From Salticus scenicus (Eukaryota; Arthropoda; Arachnida; Araneae; Salticidae), in the NCBI GenBank assembly GCA_963930645.1, contig OZ005661.1:237637861-237701860 (forward strand): DNA of 64,000 bases, written 5' to 3'. Below the pieces are notes generated by a model that had not been told where the DNA came from, ran no database searches, and saw only the letters and a list, made by a program, of their open reading frames with translations. Below, piece by piece: positions 25,661 through 36,600 of the stretch (its first letter is position 1; every line of letters starts with the position of its first letter). A program made the translations under genes and the position numbers.

Positions 25661-26328
25661 CTACTAATTAAAATAATTTCATAAGTAATACATCATTAGA
25701 AAGCTTTTTTGAATTGGAATCGAACAGTGGAATACAGAAATTTCTAACGCCAGATGGCGCTGTAATATTTTCAAATTTCAATATTTCAATTTCTAATTAT
25801 AATTAAATTATTTTTAATACATCATTCCAAAGATATTTTAAAGTTCTTTTAAATTATCGAAGGTTTTCACCAGATTTACACGTTTTGAGTTGTCCTGAAT
25901 CAGTTTTCTTTTATGGCGCTGTAATATTTTAAAATATCAATATTTAAATTTCTAATTATGATTAAATTATTTTTAATACATCATTCGAAAGATATTTTAA
26001 AGTACTTTTATATTATCGAAAGTTTTCACCAGATTTACACGTTTTCAGGTGTCCTGATTACGTTTTCTTCTGCATCTCAGCCAATTGAGTTAGATCGTTC
26101 AAAATTGGTATACGTAGGTTAATTAAGAGGGCATGAAAGGGTGGGGGAAGAAATAGGCGTGCACCGCGCGCGTATCCCCTAACTTGTGCGCGCGGAAAAC
26201 GCACGGGACTGCGCTGCCCAAGGCAGTGGGGACCGGGCCCGAATTTGTAACCGATAAGAAATGATTTTTTAAATTTTCTTAAGAATAATATTTTGACTTA
26301 AGAAGGAGTATGTGCGCGCAGCGCACGT

Positions 26329-26333
26329 ATACT
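26329..26333. repeat. copia target site duplication, left copy
   Basis: atact immediately before the left LTR. The same five bases follow the right LTR at 33095-33099. The unoccupied equivalent in copy B reads cgcacgtatac then cttcacacg near 37253-37268. Confidence 0.9.
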
Positions 26334-27296
26334 TATTGTGAAAAAAACAATTTCCACATATATCAAGTCAGCAGAGTTAGCAGTGCAGTGAAATGATAGT
26401 TGCTCAGCTCTAAAAAGCTATAAAGAAGATAAATATATGTTGCATTCATTGAAGACAAAAGTTCAATTAAAGCAGTTTATTAAAGTTGAAACAAAATGAT
26501 GAATAACATTAAATCAGCTGAAACAATTTTAGAAAGGTTGCTGACGAAAGGTTAAATACCCTTAAAAATACTGCCATACTGAGTTCAAATAGAAAGCTAC
26601 TTTTCACTAAACGAACAAGTCACAAAAACGTAATTTACAATCATAATAAAACTAAACAGTTTATAATTATATCGAAATACCAGCTCATGACTTTGAGCTA
26701 AACTGAAAAAACATAAAAGCTTAAAAGATTAAGGGCTTCAGAGCTTAAGAGACTGATTACATATTTCCTACCTCCTTTTTATAGTCACGAAACGGATTCA
26801 AGTAACAGCTACTAGATGCTGTAGAATAGGAACGCCTCCCATAACTATAGCAACACGACGCTGCGAGTCAGCCGCCATCTATGGGCTAAGCAAAGAGACT
26901 CTGCAGTTGAAAAAATATTACATCTCCTCGCTAAGTAGCGAAATGAACAATCCGTAAAAGGATTTAAACATATTTTTCTTTAAGTTAATTTTAATAAAAT
27001 ATGCTTTTAAATATGAGGTAAGTAATTAAAGTTATTTCAAAAGACTTAAACATAAATATATTAATAAGGAATATAATTTTTAACTAAAAGTAATTATCAT
27101 TAAGCTTTTTAATTTTAATTTATCTTTAACTCAAATGGCAGCATCAAAAGAGAAAATAGCACTAAACGCTATAATTCATTTAATTAATAACTTAAATTTT
27201 AAAGGTTATAAAGTGAATTTAAATTATATTTAAGTAGTGAATGAATTTAAATTTAAATTTGAGAATCAACACGGAAAGGGTATAAATTTTACAACA
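26334..27296 (-). repeat. copia 3' LTR (left on plus strand)
   Basis: 963 bp, beginning tattgtgaaaaaaacaattt on the plus strand and ending ttttacaaca. It matches the other LTR over all segments compared. In sense it starts TGTTGTAAAATTTATACC. Confidence 0.95.
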
Positions 27297-27318
27297 AGGC
27301 CCCCCACCGTGTTGATTC
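27263..27318 (-). promoter_or_regulatory. Polypurine tract and hairpin at the 3' LTR border
   Basis: In sense, GGTGGGGGGCCT (27297-27308) directly precedes the 3' LTR and is the likely plus-strand primer. A 12-bp perfect inverted repeat (gaatcaacacgg 27263-27274; ccgtgttgattc 27307-27318) straddles the border and places most of the G-rich tract in a 32-base loop. Confidence 0.7.
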
Positions 27319-27890
27319 GACAAACACAAACGTCAGCAATTACAATATAAACTTTATTAGAAAAGAAATAAAAAAAATTCCTTGAATATTTAGTGACTTG
27401 ATGAGAGATTCACATATGTCTTCTACAGAATATACTTCACACAAAGCTACAAGGTTTGTCAATCTCGTAAATCATAAGATCAAGAGTCCACAAGTCCAAC
27501 TCACACTTTCAAAAAAAAACAGTAGCACTATCAATATACTATACACATCTACTAAAAGAAAGAACAAGATATTAATATAGAACAAATATGCACAGCATTT
27601 CAAGGAAACCTTTTTTTTTCCCCCATTCCCCATTGTCAAAATAAGAAAACGATGATATTCACAAATCTATGAAACATTTATATAACATACACGTAACCAA
27701 TTACACGTAGCGCTACGAATTTCTCTCATACAAAAGTTAAACTAAACTATACATCACTACACAATGGAAAACGTAGGAAAAACCCACCAAGAAAATGCAT
27801 ACATATCCCTCTAAAAAACATTTTTCAGTTTCAAAAAAATTCAAATATATATTATACGTTCAAAAAATTTTAAATTTACTCTATATACAT
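27319..27890 (-). other. copia 3' untranslated region
   Basis: Between the end of pol (27891) and the G-rich tract lie ~570 bp of A/T-rich sequence without an extended frame, consistent with a 3' non-coding region of the element. Confidence 0.7.
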
Positions 27891-29459
27891 TTACTTAATA
27901 AATACCTTATTTACAAATTTAGTCATATCACCTTTAGTAAGGGGCTTTGTGAAGGGATCGGCAAAGTTATTTTTAGTATTTACATATTTTAAATCAAACC
28001 GTTCTTCAAATAGCCATTCACGGATGAAAAATAATTTTACATTAATATGTTTAGATTTGTTATTCTCTATAGGAGACCTCGTAAAATTAATAGCTGCTTG
28101 GTTATCAGCAAAAAGTATTGGTGGTTCATATGAAATAGCAATTAATTTAAAATCAATACAATCTCGTAATATATTATCAAACCACATTAATTCTTTAACC
28201 CCGTCACACATGGATACAAATTCACTTTCCATGGTTGAAAGGCAAACACTTTTTTGCTTAAAGGTTTTCCAAGAAATAGGGCTATTATCCAAAAATAAAA
28301 TTTGTCCCCCCATTGATACAAAGTCATCTCTATTCATCGCGAAATCAGCGTCAGAGAAAGCAGTTAAACATGGATTAAAACAATTCAAATTTAATTTCAA
28401 ATCTCGAGTACACGAAACATACCCAAGTAATTTAATTAACCCATTCCAATGATTAAACCCCGGTGAATTTTGAAATTGACTGAATATATTAACTGCGTAG
28501 GCAATATCAGGTCGTGTCCTGTTTGCAATGAAAGATAAACATCCTAAGATATTCCGATATGGAAATTTAGACATTTCATCAATTTCATTTTGATTAGTAG
28601 GACAATCTTTTTTCGAATACTTAATGCCTTTTACAATAGGTAATGAGCAGAAAGGGATGTTAAACGACTTAAACCTGTCATACACTTCATTAATATATAA
28701 TTCCTGAAAAATTTGTACTGAATCATTTTCATAATTAAATTCTACACCAAGTAATTTCTTGGTTTTACCTAAAATTTTTATATCAAATTTACATTTTAAT
28801 AAATTAAGAATTTTGTCTATTTGAAATTGATTTTTACCAAACAAAACTAAATCATCTACATAAACTAATAAAACAATATAATTTTCAAAATAATATGAAC
28901 AATTACACCAGTTAAATTTATTAAACCCTAAATCTAATAGTACTTTATTTAACTCATAATACCAGAGCCGACCACTTTGATGAAGGCCATATAACGCTTT
29001 GTCTAGTTTACAAACAAGATTTTCCCCTCCCTTTACAACATATCCTTTTGGCTGAGACATATAAATTTCTTCTTTTAAAGGTGCATAAAGATAAGCACAT
29101 TTTATATCGCATTGAACATTATGCCATTTATAACATGAGACCAATAATGAAAAAAAGAAACGTATTACTGAGAAATTAACGACGGGTGAAAACGTCTCGT
29201 CATAAGTGTCCCCCTTTATCTGATGAAAGCCCTGGGCCACGAGCCTCGCTTTAAAGCGGGCAACGTTTCCTAGCTCATCTCTTTTAACGGCGTATACCCA
29301 TCTATTTCCCAAAACTTTTTTCCCCTCCGGTAAATTAACCAGATGCCAAACTTTACGAGTTTTCATATTATTTATCTCATCATCCATGGCATTTTTCCAT
29401 TCAATACATTCTGAAGATTTAACGGCCTGATTATATGTTTTAGGTATAGGGATAACTAG
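27891..29459 (-). CDS. copia pol, downstream part: reverse transcriptase and RNase H
   Basis: This frame is continuous with the upstream gag-pol frame and separated from it only by the TGA at 29460-29462; the first internal ATG is at 29387. Counting from that ATG (498 codons), the copia-type RT region spans ~1-250, with KARLVAQGF (46-54), an acidic residue in VQCDIKCAYL (D94) and the catalytic YVDD (176-179). RNase H follows at ~340-480, with FSDAD (D346), STMESEF (E388), FADNQ (D428) and SKHINV. All key acidic residues are present. The product copies the element's RNA into DNA in cytoplasmic particles. Its expression would need readthrough of the TGA or internal initiation; otherwise the copy is defective. 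Confidence 0.93.
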   Translation of the reverse strand, partial: LVIPIPKTYNQAVKSSECIEWKNAMDDEINNMKTRKVWHLVNLPEGKKVLGNRWVYAVKRDELGNVARFKARLVAQGFHQIKGDTYDETFSPVVNFSVIRFFFSLLVSCYKWHNVQCDIKCAYLYAPLKEEIYMSQPKGYVVKGGENLVCKLDKALYGLHQSGRLWYYELNKVLLDLGFNKFNWCNCSYYFENYIVLLVYVDDLVLFGKNQFQIDKILNLLKCKFDIKILGKTKKLLGVEFNYENDSVQIFQELYINEVYDRFKSFNIPFCSLPIVKGIKYSKKDCPTNQNEIDEMSKFPYRNILGCLSFIANRTRPDIAYAVNIFSQFQNSPGFNHWNGLIKLLGYVSCTRDLKLNLNCFNPCLTAFSDADFAMNRDDFVSMGGQILFLDNSPISWKTFKQKSVCLSTMESEFVSMCDGVKELMWFDNILRDCIDFKLIAISYEPPILFADNQAAINFTRSPIENNKSKHINVKLFFIREWLFEERFDLKYVNTKNNFADPFTKPLTKGDMTKFVNKVFIK

Positions 29460-29462
29460 TCA
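29456..29462 (-). promoter_or_regulatory. In-frame TGA followed by CTAG (readthrough-type context)
   Basis: In sense the only stop within gag-pol is TGA (29460-29462), immediately followed by CTAG (29456-29459). UGA-CUAG is the best known leaky stop context in animal mRNAs. It lies between the integrase tail and the RT entry region. It may be a programmed readthrough site or a chance nonsense mutation; the sequence alone cannot decide. Confidence 0.5.
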
Positions 29463-32033
29463 TGATTTTTTATGAGTTAAACTTGAAGTTGGGTTATCTG
29501 AGTTTTGCTGATCAACCACCCCCTCGAACTTATTACTACTAGAGAAATCAAACAAATTAGAGTCAAAAATTAAATTATTTTTATCACAATATTGCTTGAC
29601 ATCGTTCATTGATCTCAATCTAGTTTTAGTGTTGTCCGGGTAATAGAAGATGTCAACTCTGTCACTCATTTTTCTGGGTACGGGTTTTCTATTCCAAGTA
29701 ATTGAAGAAAGAGGTTTAAGAGAAGATTTATCTACAGGAGTTTCATCGACGGGCTCGTCACTAGAATCATCGGGATCACCTCCGAAAACAATGTCAACAG
29801 GATCGGAAACTTGACAATCAACTGGACTTTCCGGAAGTAAGTCCAATTCCTCCAGTGAGGTGCCCATCACCGCTCCACTGCATTTACTAAATAGCTGATC
29901 AGAGAACGTTACGTTTATAGTTTCAACTATTTTATCCTCATCCTCCAACCAAATTTTATACCCCTTAGTCTTTAATGAATAACCTATTAGTACTCCCTTT
30001 TTAGCCTTAGGTTCAAGCTTATGGTCTCTATGCTGTTTTGGGATCCCAACATACGAAATTAATCCAAACGGCTTCAGGTGTCTTACGGATGGTTTAAACC
30101 CAGTATATAACTCAAAAGGAGTCTTAGTTTGTCCCCTATGGATTAAACGGTTCCAAGTGTACGCGAAATACAACATTGCATCGGGCCAGAAAGAAAAAGG
30201 CAAACCACTATCCGTGATAATAGCTCTAACACAATTTAAAGAAGTTTGATTAAACCGCTCACTTAACCCATTTTGCTCAGGTGTGAACGTGTTAGTTAAC
30301 TCATGAACAACTCCATTTTTACTACAAAATGATTTGAAATTGTCATTTACAAATTCGGAACCATTATCCGTACGAATAGCTTTCAATTTTTTATTCAAAC
30401 TACGTTCAGCCCGTGCAATGTGCCTCTCGAATACACCAAAAACCTGAGACTTATCCTTTAAAGGATAAACAGCAACCCTTTTAGAAAATCCATCAATAAT
30501 GGACAAAAAGAACCTTTCCCCATTTTTACCAGTTACCTTAATTGGGCCCCAGACGTCCATAAAAACTTTCTCCAACGGTGATTTAACGCCATGAACATCG
30601 GATGATTTAAAAGACACACGGTTTTGTTTACTAATCCTACAAGGTTCACAAAAAAATTTCTTAAACTTAAGTTTAGGAAGACCCCTCACCCCGTTCTTCT
30701 TGCTAGTATTTACAATAGTATCAGGACTTACATGCCCAAAACGAGCATGCCAATACCCAATTTCATTAACTTTTGCAAGAGAAGCTGAAGGATTTTCTGG
30801 GTGCCCCCCATTCACTTTACTCCCCTTTTTAACTTTAGAAACATTAGGATATAAATAGTAAACACCGTCTTTAATTTTAGCAGTAAAAATATGTCTTTTA
30901 TCTTTACCGAACACCGACACTCGACCCTTACCGCCAGTGTATGTGGCACCGTTCACATCTAATTTAGGACCTGATATTAAATTTTTCCGTAACTTTGGTG
31001 AATATAACACATCTTTTAAATACAATACATTTTTACCAAAATCCAACTTAACAGTTCCTTTAGCAGTAATAGGAAAACTAATACCATCGATCGCGACAAA
31101 AAGCTCCTCTCCCTCCACAGGAGTATAATGCTCAAAAAGATCTAAATTTCTTAGAAAATGATTTGAAGCAGCAGTATCAAAAATAAAGCTGTCATCATCA
31201 CTTAAATTACTAAAGTTAGCTTTAGCTATGTAGTAGGAGGGGGGAGATTTGCATTTGTCACGACCGTTGGAGTTATACTTTAAATTTCTAGGTTTAAATT
31301 TAACATTACTATTCAAAAAACAGTTTTTCTTAAAGTGGCCAATACGGCCACACTTAAAACAAGTTAAAGGCTTTTTACCTTTTTGCTGGATGTTCTGTAT
31401 CTGAACACTGTTATTGGCATCTTTCTTAATATCACCCTCACGAAGCTGTAGACGCGATTCCTCCGCTGTTAACTCGGACACAATATTCTGGAACTTGAAC
31501 TGGTCGTTCTTCCAACGCAACAAATATTGCACTGCAGATTCAAACTTGGATGGTAGGTGTTGCAAGAGCTGAAAACAGCAGTACACATCCTCCATAGCAT
31601 GACCAATTTCACGCAGCTGGTCCAGTATTCTTGATAACCGGGTTACAAAAGAATTCACCGTTTCATTCTCAGACATTCTACAATTAATGAACTCTGTAAA
31701 CAGTCCCATATGATGAGCTCTAGAGTCTGATATAAAGGTCTTCTTCAAAATCTCCCAGGCATCAATAGCACAATCACAATTTTCAATAATGCTTCTGACT
31801 TCAGGCGATGTATTCAAATATATTGTTAAAAATGCAACTCGACTACGAGATTTAAAATCCTCCACTTGTTTTGAAGTTATTCCGGCCTCAGCATCTTCAA
31901 CAGGCAGTTTTTCTTTTTTACATATTATATTCCAGCAGTTTCTTTCAATTAAAATAAATTTAATGTCCTTGACCCACGTAGTATAATTATTCATCCGTAA
32001 TTTTTCAATCGTGGGGTTTAAACTTACTGCCAT
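29460..32033 (-). CDS. copia gag-protease-integrase polyprotein, 857 codons
   Basis: Starts at the ATG 32033, ~98 bases after the 5' LTR. A gag region (~1-220, UBN2-like) precedes a CCHC zinc knuckle CFKCGRIGHFKKNC (225-238). The aspartic protease has the motif FIFDTAASNHF with the active aspartate near 286. The integrase has an HHCC finger (H429, H434, C462, C465) and a DDE triad D493, D556 (RTDNGSEF) and E592, with 35 residues between the last two. The product would assemble particles, self-process and insert the cDNA. It ends at TGA 29460 after an acidic, proline-rich linker, whereas copia elements normally continue into RT in the same frame. All catalytic residues look intact. Confidence 0.95.
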   Translation of the reverse strand: MAVSLNPTIEKLRMNNYTTWVKDIKFILIERNCWNIICKKEKLPVEDAEAGITSKQVEDFKSRSRVAFLTIYLNTSPEVRSIIENCDCAIDAWEILKKTFISDSRAHHMGLFTEFINCRMSENETVNSFVTRLSRILDQLREIGHAMEDVYCCFQLLQHLPSKFESAVQYLLRWKNDQFKFQNIVSELTAEESRLQLREGDIKKDANNSVQIQNIQQKGKKPLTCFKCGRIGHFKKNCFLNSNVKFKPRNLKYNSNGRDKCKSPPSYYIAKANFSNLSDDDSFIFDTAASNHFLRNLDLFEHYTPVEGEELFVAIDGISFPITAKGTVKLDFGKNVLYLKDVLYSPKLRKNLISGPKLDVNGATYTGGKGRVSVFGKDKRHIFTAKIKDGVYYLYPNVSKVKKGSKVNGGHPENPSASLAKVNEIGYWHARFGHVSPDTIVNTSKKNGVRGLPKLKFKKFFCEPCRISKQNRVSFKSSDVHGVKSPLEKVFMDVWGPIKVTGKNGERFFLSIIDGFSKRVAVYPLKDKSQVFGVFERHIARAERSLNKKLKAIRTDNGSEFVNDNFKSFCSKNGVVHELTNTFTPEQNGLSERFNQTSLNCVRAIITDSGLPFSFWPDAMLYFAYTWNRLIHRGQTKTPFELYTGFKPSVRHLKPFGLISYVGIPKQHRDHKLEPKAKKGVLIGYSLKTKGYKIWLEDEDKIVETINVTFSDQLFSKCSGAVMGTSLEELDLLPESPVDCQVSDPVDIVFGGDPDDSSDEPVDETPVDKSSLKPLSSITWNRKPVPRKMSDRVDIFYYPDNTKTRLRSMNDVKQYCDKNNLIFDSNLFDFSSSNKFEGVVDQQNSDNPTSSLTHKKS

Positions 32034-32118
32034 TTCAATTTCTTATCTTCAAACTCTTAGAATGCCATAAAAACTATTATCAAAATTTTAATGCTACGAG
32101 CTGACAACGAGCCAAATT

Positions 32119-32131
32119 GCCCATAACCGCT
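32119..32131 (-). promoter_or_regulatory. Primer-binding site, internal initiator-tRNA type
   Basis: In sense the bases after the 5' LTR read AGCGGTTATGGGC. GGTTATGGGC is complementary to the anticodon-arm region of initiator methionine tRNA (gcccataacc), the internal site used by Drosophila copia through a cleaved tRNA half, not the tRNA 3' end. Confidence 0.75.
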
Positions 32132-33094
32132 TATTGTGAAAAAAACAATTTCCACATATATCAAGTCAGCAGAGTTAGCAGTGCAGTGAAATGATAGTTG
32201 CTCAGCTCTAAAAAGCTATAAAGAAGATAAATATATGTTGCATTCATTGAAGACAAAAGTTCAATTAAAGCAGTTTATTAAAGTTGAAACAAAATGATGA
32301 ATAACATTAAATCAGCTGAAACAATTTTAGAAAGGTTGCTGACGAAAGGTTAAATACCCTTAAAAATACTGCCATACTGAGTTCAAATAGAAAGCTACTT
32401 TTCACTAAACGAACAAGTCACAAAAACGTAATTTACAATCATAATAAAACTAAACAGTTTATAATTATATCGAAATACCAGCTCATGACTTTGAGCTAAA
32501 CTGAAAAAACATAAAAGCTTAAAAGATTAAGGGCTTCAGAGCTTAAGAGACTGATTACATATTTCCTACCTCCTTTTTATAGTCACGAAACGGATTCAAG
32601 TAACAGCTACTAGATGCTGTAGAATAGGAACGCCTCCCATAACTATAGCAACACGACGCTGCGAGTCAGCCGCCATCTATGGGCTAAGCAAAGAGACTCT
32701 GCAGTTGAAAAAATATTACATCTCCTCGCTAAGTAGCGAAATGAACAATCCGTAAAAGGATTTAAACATATTTTTCTTTAAGTTAATTTTAATAAAATAT
32801 GCTTTTAAATATGAGGTAAGTAATTAAAGTTATTTCAAAAGACTTAAACATAAATATATTAATAAGGAATATAATTTTTAACTAAAAGTAATTATCATTA
32901 AGCTTTTTAATTTTAATTTATCTTTAACTCAAATGGCAGCATCAAAAGAGAAAATAGCACTAAACGCTATAATTCATTTAATTAATAACTTAAATTTTAA
33001 AGGTTATAAAGTGAATTTAAATTATATTTAAGTAGTGAATGAATTTAAATTTAAATTTGAGAATCAACACGGAAAGGGTATAAATTTTACAACA
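32132..33094 (-). repeat. copia 5' LTR (right on plus strand)
   Basis: Second 963-bp LTR, same length and sequence as 26334-27296 in all parts compared. In sense it should contain the promoter, but I could not fix a start site. Confidence 0.95.
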
Positions 33095-33099
33095 ATACT
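33095..33099. repeat. copia target site duplication, right copy
   Basis: atact, matching 26329-26333. Confidence 0.9.
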
Positions 33100-33681
33100 T
33101 TCACACGTGCGCGCGCAACGCGCATGGGTCTTCGGTGCCGGAGGCAGTGTGGGCCCGGTGGGAGTTTTTATCTGATCAGAATTTTTTTTTTCAGGCACGA
33201 AGGGTCAGGGAAGGAATACGCGCGCGCAGCGCGTGCATCCCTTAAGTTGTGCGAGCGCAGCGCGCACGGGAGTGCGCTGCCGAAGGCAGTGGGGACCCGG
33301 TCCGAATTTTTACCCGATGAGAAATGATTTTTTAAATTTTCTTAAGAATAAAATTATGACTTGAGAAGGAATATGTGCGCGAAGCGCACGTATACCTCCA
33401 CTCGTGCGCGCGCAGCGCGCATGGGTCTGCGCTGCCGGAGGCAGTGGGGACCCGATGGGAGTTTTACCCGATCAGATTTTTTTTTTTTTAGGAGCCACGA
33501 AGTGTGAGGGAAGGAATATGCGCGCGCACGGGACTGCGCTGCCAAAGGCAGTGGGGACCTGGGCCGACTTTTTAACCAATCATAAATGATTTTTTTTTTT
33601 AATTTTTTTTTCTTAAGACTAAAAGTTACTGTTAGTGATTCATTTAAAAATACTGACCCGCTAGCGGGCGAAGCTCGCTAG

Positions 33682-36600
33682 TCTCCTTATATTATTAAAA
33701 TCTGTACGCGTGTGTCTGTCTGTGTGTCTGTCTGTGAGAAACGGCTTGAAACAGCAAAGGCTCCGCCGCTAATGGTCGCACGGACTTCGAACAGGTACCG
33801 TCGGACAGAGAATTTATTGCAGATCTACGTTATCTAATTTGCTAAACGATGCGACCCTAATTAACGGAGATATTAATTAAAATGTCGACCATTGTTTAAC
33901 GAAAAAAACGATTCAAAATGGCACGCGATCATCATTTTCGACCGGGACCGCTTACCTCAAAAAAAAAAAAAAAAAAAAAAAAAAACTAGAAAGAGGAAAT
34001 TTCGTGGGTTTTTGTAAAACGATCCTGCTCGAACGGTTCGAGATATCGAAATACACCTCCAACAGCAGAAAGAGCCGATTCTTACGGTACAATTTTTTTT
34101 AAAAAATACGGATTTTTTATATTTAAAAAAAAAATTTTAAAAATGGTCGAAAATTTCTCTTTTTCGCGATCGTCTTTTTGAAACCCCCTGTACGACCGAG
34201 TAACTGTTCCATTTCTTAACAACTGGTATATAAAGAAAGGCCATTTAATCCTCTTTCGAACCATATAAACATTTTTACAAAATACGGATTAGCGATCCAT
34301 ATTTTTAGATTTTACGAAACATCGATTTTTTCACAAAACATTTTATAACTCAAAAGCGTTTAGAGATAAATCATTTCTTTTTTTTTTTTATATATAGATC
34401 TCGCTTCCATAATTCAATTTCCAAAAGATTGAGAAAAAATTTCGAAAACGGAATGAGTTATACATTTTTTAATTTCACGCTTTAAACCATTGAAAATGCC
34501 GTACTTCATTGGAAAATGAATACCATTATCAAATAATGCAGACGTCCGTTGCATCACCATGGCAACCTGTTCAAAGAGGTTCATTTCTCGACGGAAGCGA
34601 AGAAAAAAAAAACAGCGATAAACATCTGGTATTTACGAGGTCACGTGTTTTGGTTCTGCGATAAAAAATTGCAATATTTTAATACGCGTATTTCAATTTC
34701 TAATTACGATTAATTTATTTTTTATACGTAATTCGAAAGATATTTTAAAGTTCTTTTATATTAGGCGCTGTAATATTTTCAAAATTCAATATTTCAATTT
34801 CTAATTATGATTCAATTATTTTTAATACATCATTCGAAAGATATTTTAAAGTTCTTTTAAATTATCGAAAGTTTTCACCAGATTTACACGTTTTGAGGTC
34901 TCCTGAATTAGTTTTCTTTTGTATCTCAGCTACTAATTAAAATAATTTCATAAGTAATACATCATTAGAAAGCTTTTTTGAATTGGAATCAAACAGTGGA
35001 ATACAGAAATTTCTACCGCCAGATGGCGCTGTAATATTTTCAAATTTCAATATTTCAATTTCTAATTATGATTAAATTATTTTTAATATATCATTCGAAA
35101 GATATTTTAAAGTTCTTTTAAATTATCGAAAGTTTTCACCAGATTTACACGTTTTGAGGTCCCTGATTACGTTTTCTTTTGCATCTCAGCCAAATGAGTT
35201 AGATCGTTCAAAATTCGTATACTTAGGTTATTTAAGAAGGCTTGAAAGGTTGGAGAAGAAATAGGCGTGCACCGCGCGCGTATCCCTTAAGTTGTGCGCG
35301 CGCAGAGCGCACGGGACTGCGCTGCCGGTTCGATCCCAGGTCGCGCTCATCGCCCTAACCGTACGGAGTTTTCTGTGGTTTCTTCCGAAACTCACGTAAA
35401 TACGGGCTGTTTTTTTTTTTTCTAAAATATCAGATGTAAATAAAAGTTTCGATTTTATCAGAATAAGAACCGTTCGGAGTTTTCCGTGGTTTCTTACGAA
35501 ACTCACGTAAATACGGGCCGTTTTTTTTTTTTTTTCTTTCTAAAATATCAGATTTAAATAAAAGTTTCGATTTTATCAGAATAAGATTGATCAATCGCTG
35601 AAAAGGTGGCGCTGTGATCGGATTTTCTCTTAATTTTTAATATGGCAGTCGCTTAATTACAATTTTTAAGCTCAACCCAGTGCGCAAATAAGTCATTGGG
35701 TTAAAAAAAAAAGTAAACATATATAAGTAAAAATAACTAACAGTGAAAAGCAATCTTTATTTCAGCTATTAAAACTCATGAAATCTTTTTTTTATTAATT
35801 AAATTGAGTTTTAAATTTTTATTTGGGTAACAAGTAAAACTATTTTTGCCGTAGATAACAACAGACTGATGTCTAATCTTCTCTAATCCAATAGTGGGAG
35901 GTTCCGGGTTCGATCCCAGATCGCGCTCATCGCCCTAACCTTTCGGAGTTTTCCGTGGTTTCTTCCTAAACACACGTAAATACGGGCTAGGACTCTCATC
36001 GCCCTAACCGTCCGGAGTTTTCCGTGGTTTCTTCCGAAACTTACGTAAATACGGGCTGTTTTATCTCAGCTACTAATTAAAATAATTTCACAAGTAATAC
36101 ATCATTAGAAAACTTTTTTGAATTGGAATCGAACAGTGTAATACAGAAATTCCTACCGCCACATGGCGCTGTAATATTTTCAAATTTCAATATTTCAATT
36201 TCTAATTATGATTAATGTATTTTTAATACATCATTCGAAAGATATTTTAAAGTTATTTTATATTATCGAAAGTTTTCACGAGATTTACACGTTTTGAGGT
36301 GTCCTGAATTAGTTTTCTTTTGTATCTCAGCTACTAATTAAAATAATTTCATAAGTAATACAGCATTAGAAAGCTTTTTCGAATTGGAATCGAACAGTGA
36401 AATAAAGAAATTTCTACCGCCAGATGGCGCTGTAATATTTTCAAATTTCAATATTTCAATTTCTAATTATAATTAAATTATTTTTAATGCATCATTCGAA
36501 AGATATTTTAAAGTTCTTTTAAATTATCGAAGGTTTTCACCAGATTTACACGTTTTGAGGTGTCCTGAATCAGTTTTCTTTTACGGCGCTGTAATATTTT

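Larger units (their letters stand above)
26334..33094 (-). mobile_element. Ty1/copia LTR retrotransposon, 6761 bp, minus strand
   Basis: Two 963-bp LTRs (26334-27296 and 32132-33094) read identically wherever I compared them and bracket a minus-strand gag-pol. There is a 5-bp target duplication atact, an LTR start TGTTG and end CAATA in sense, a primer-binding site next to the 5' LTR and a G-rich tract before the 3' LTR. Domain order gag, protease, integrase, reverse transcriptase, RNase H is diagnostic of copia (Pseudoviridae). No envelope frame is present. The coding frame is open except for one TGA. Identical LTRs imply recent insertion, into Helitron A. Confidence 0.97.
22806..33681 (+). 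mobile_element. Helitron copy A, split by a copia insertion
   Basis: The 5' end is TCTCCTTATATTATTAAAAT at 22806, preceded by A. The 3' end is ctgacccgctagcgggcgaa then gctcgCTAG ending at 33681. These are Helitron hallmarks: a TC start, a CTAG end with a hairpin just before it, A/T host bases and no target duplication. Removing the copia element (26334-33094) and one target copy leaves ~4.11 kb, close to copy B (4.18 kb). The interior holds a (TG)n tract, ~160-bp tandem repeats, SINE-like fragments and GC-rich 3' repeats. No Rep/helicase frame was seen, so it is non-autonomous. Its 3' end directly abuts the 5' end of copy B. Confidence 0.9.

Noticed and set aside
27949..28452. 167-codon plus-strand frame within the copia element
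   Set aside because: Antisense shadow of the RT-RNase H coding sequence.
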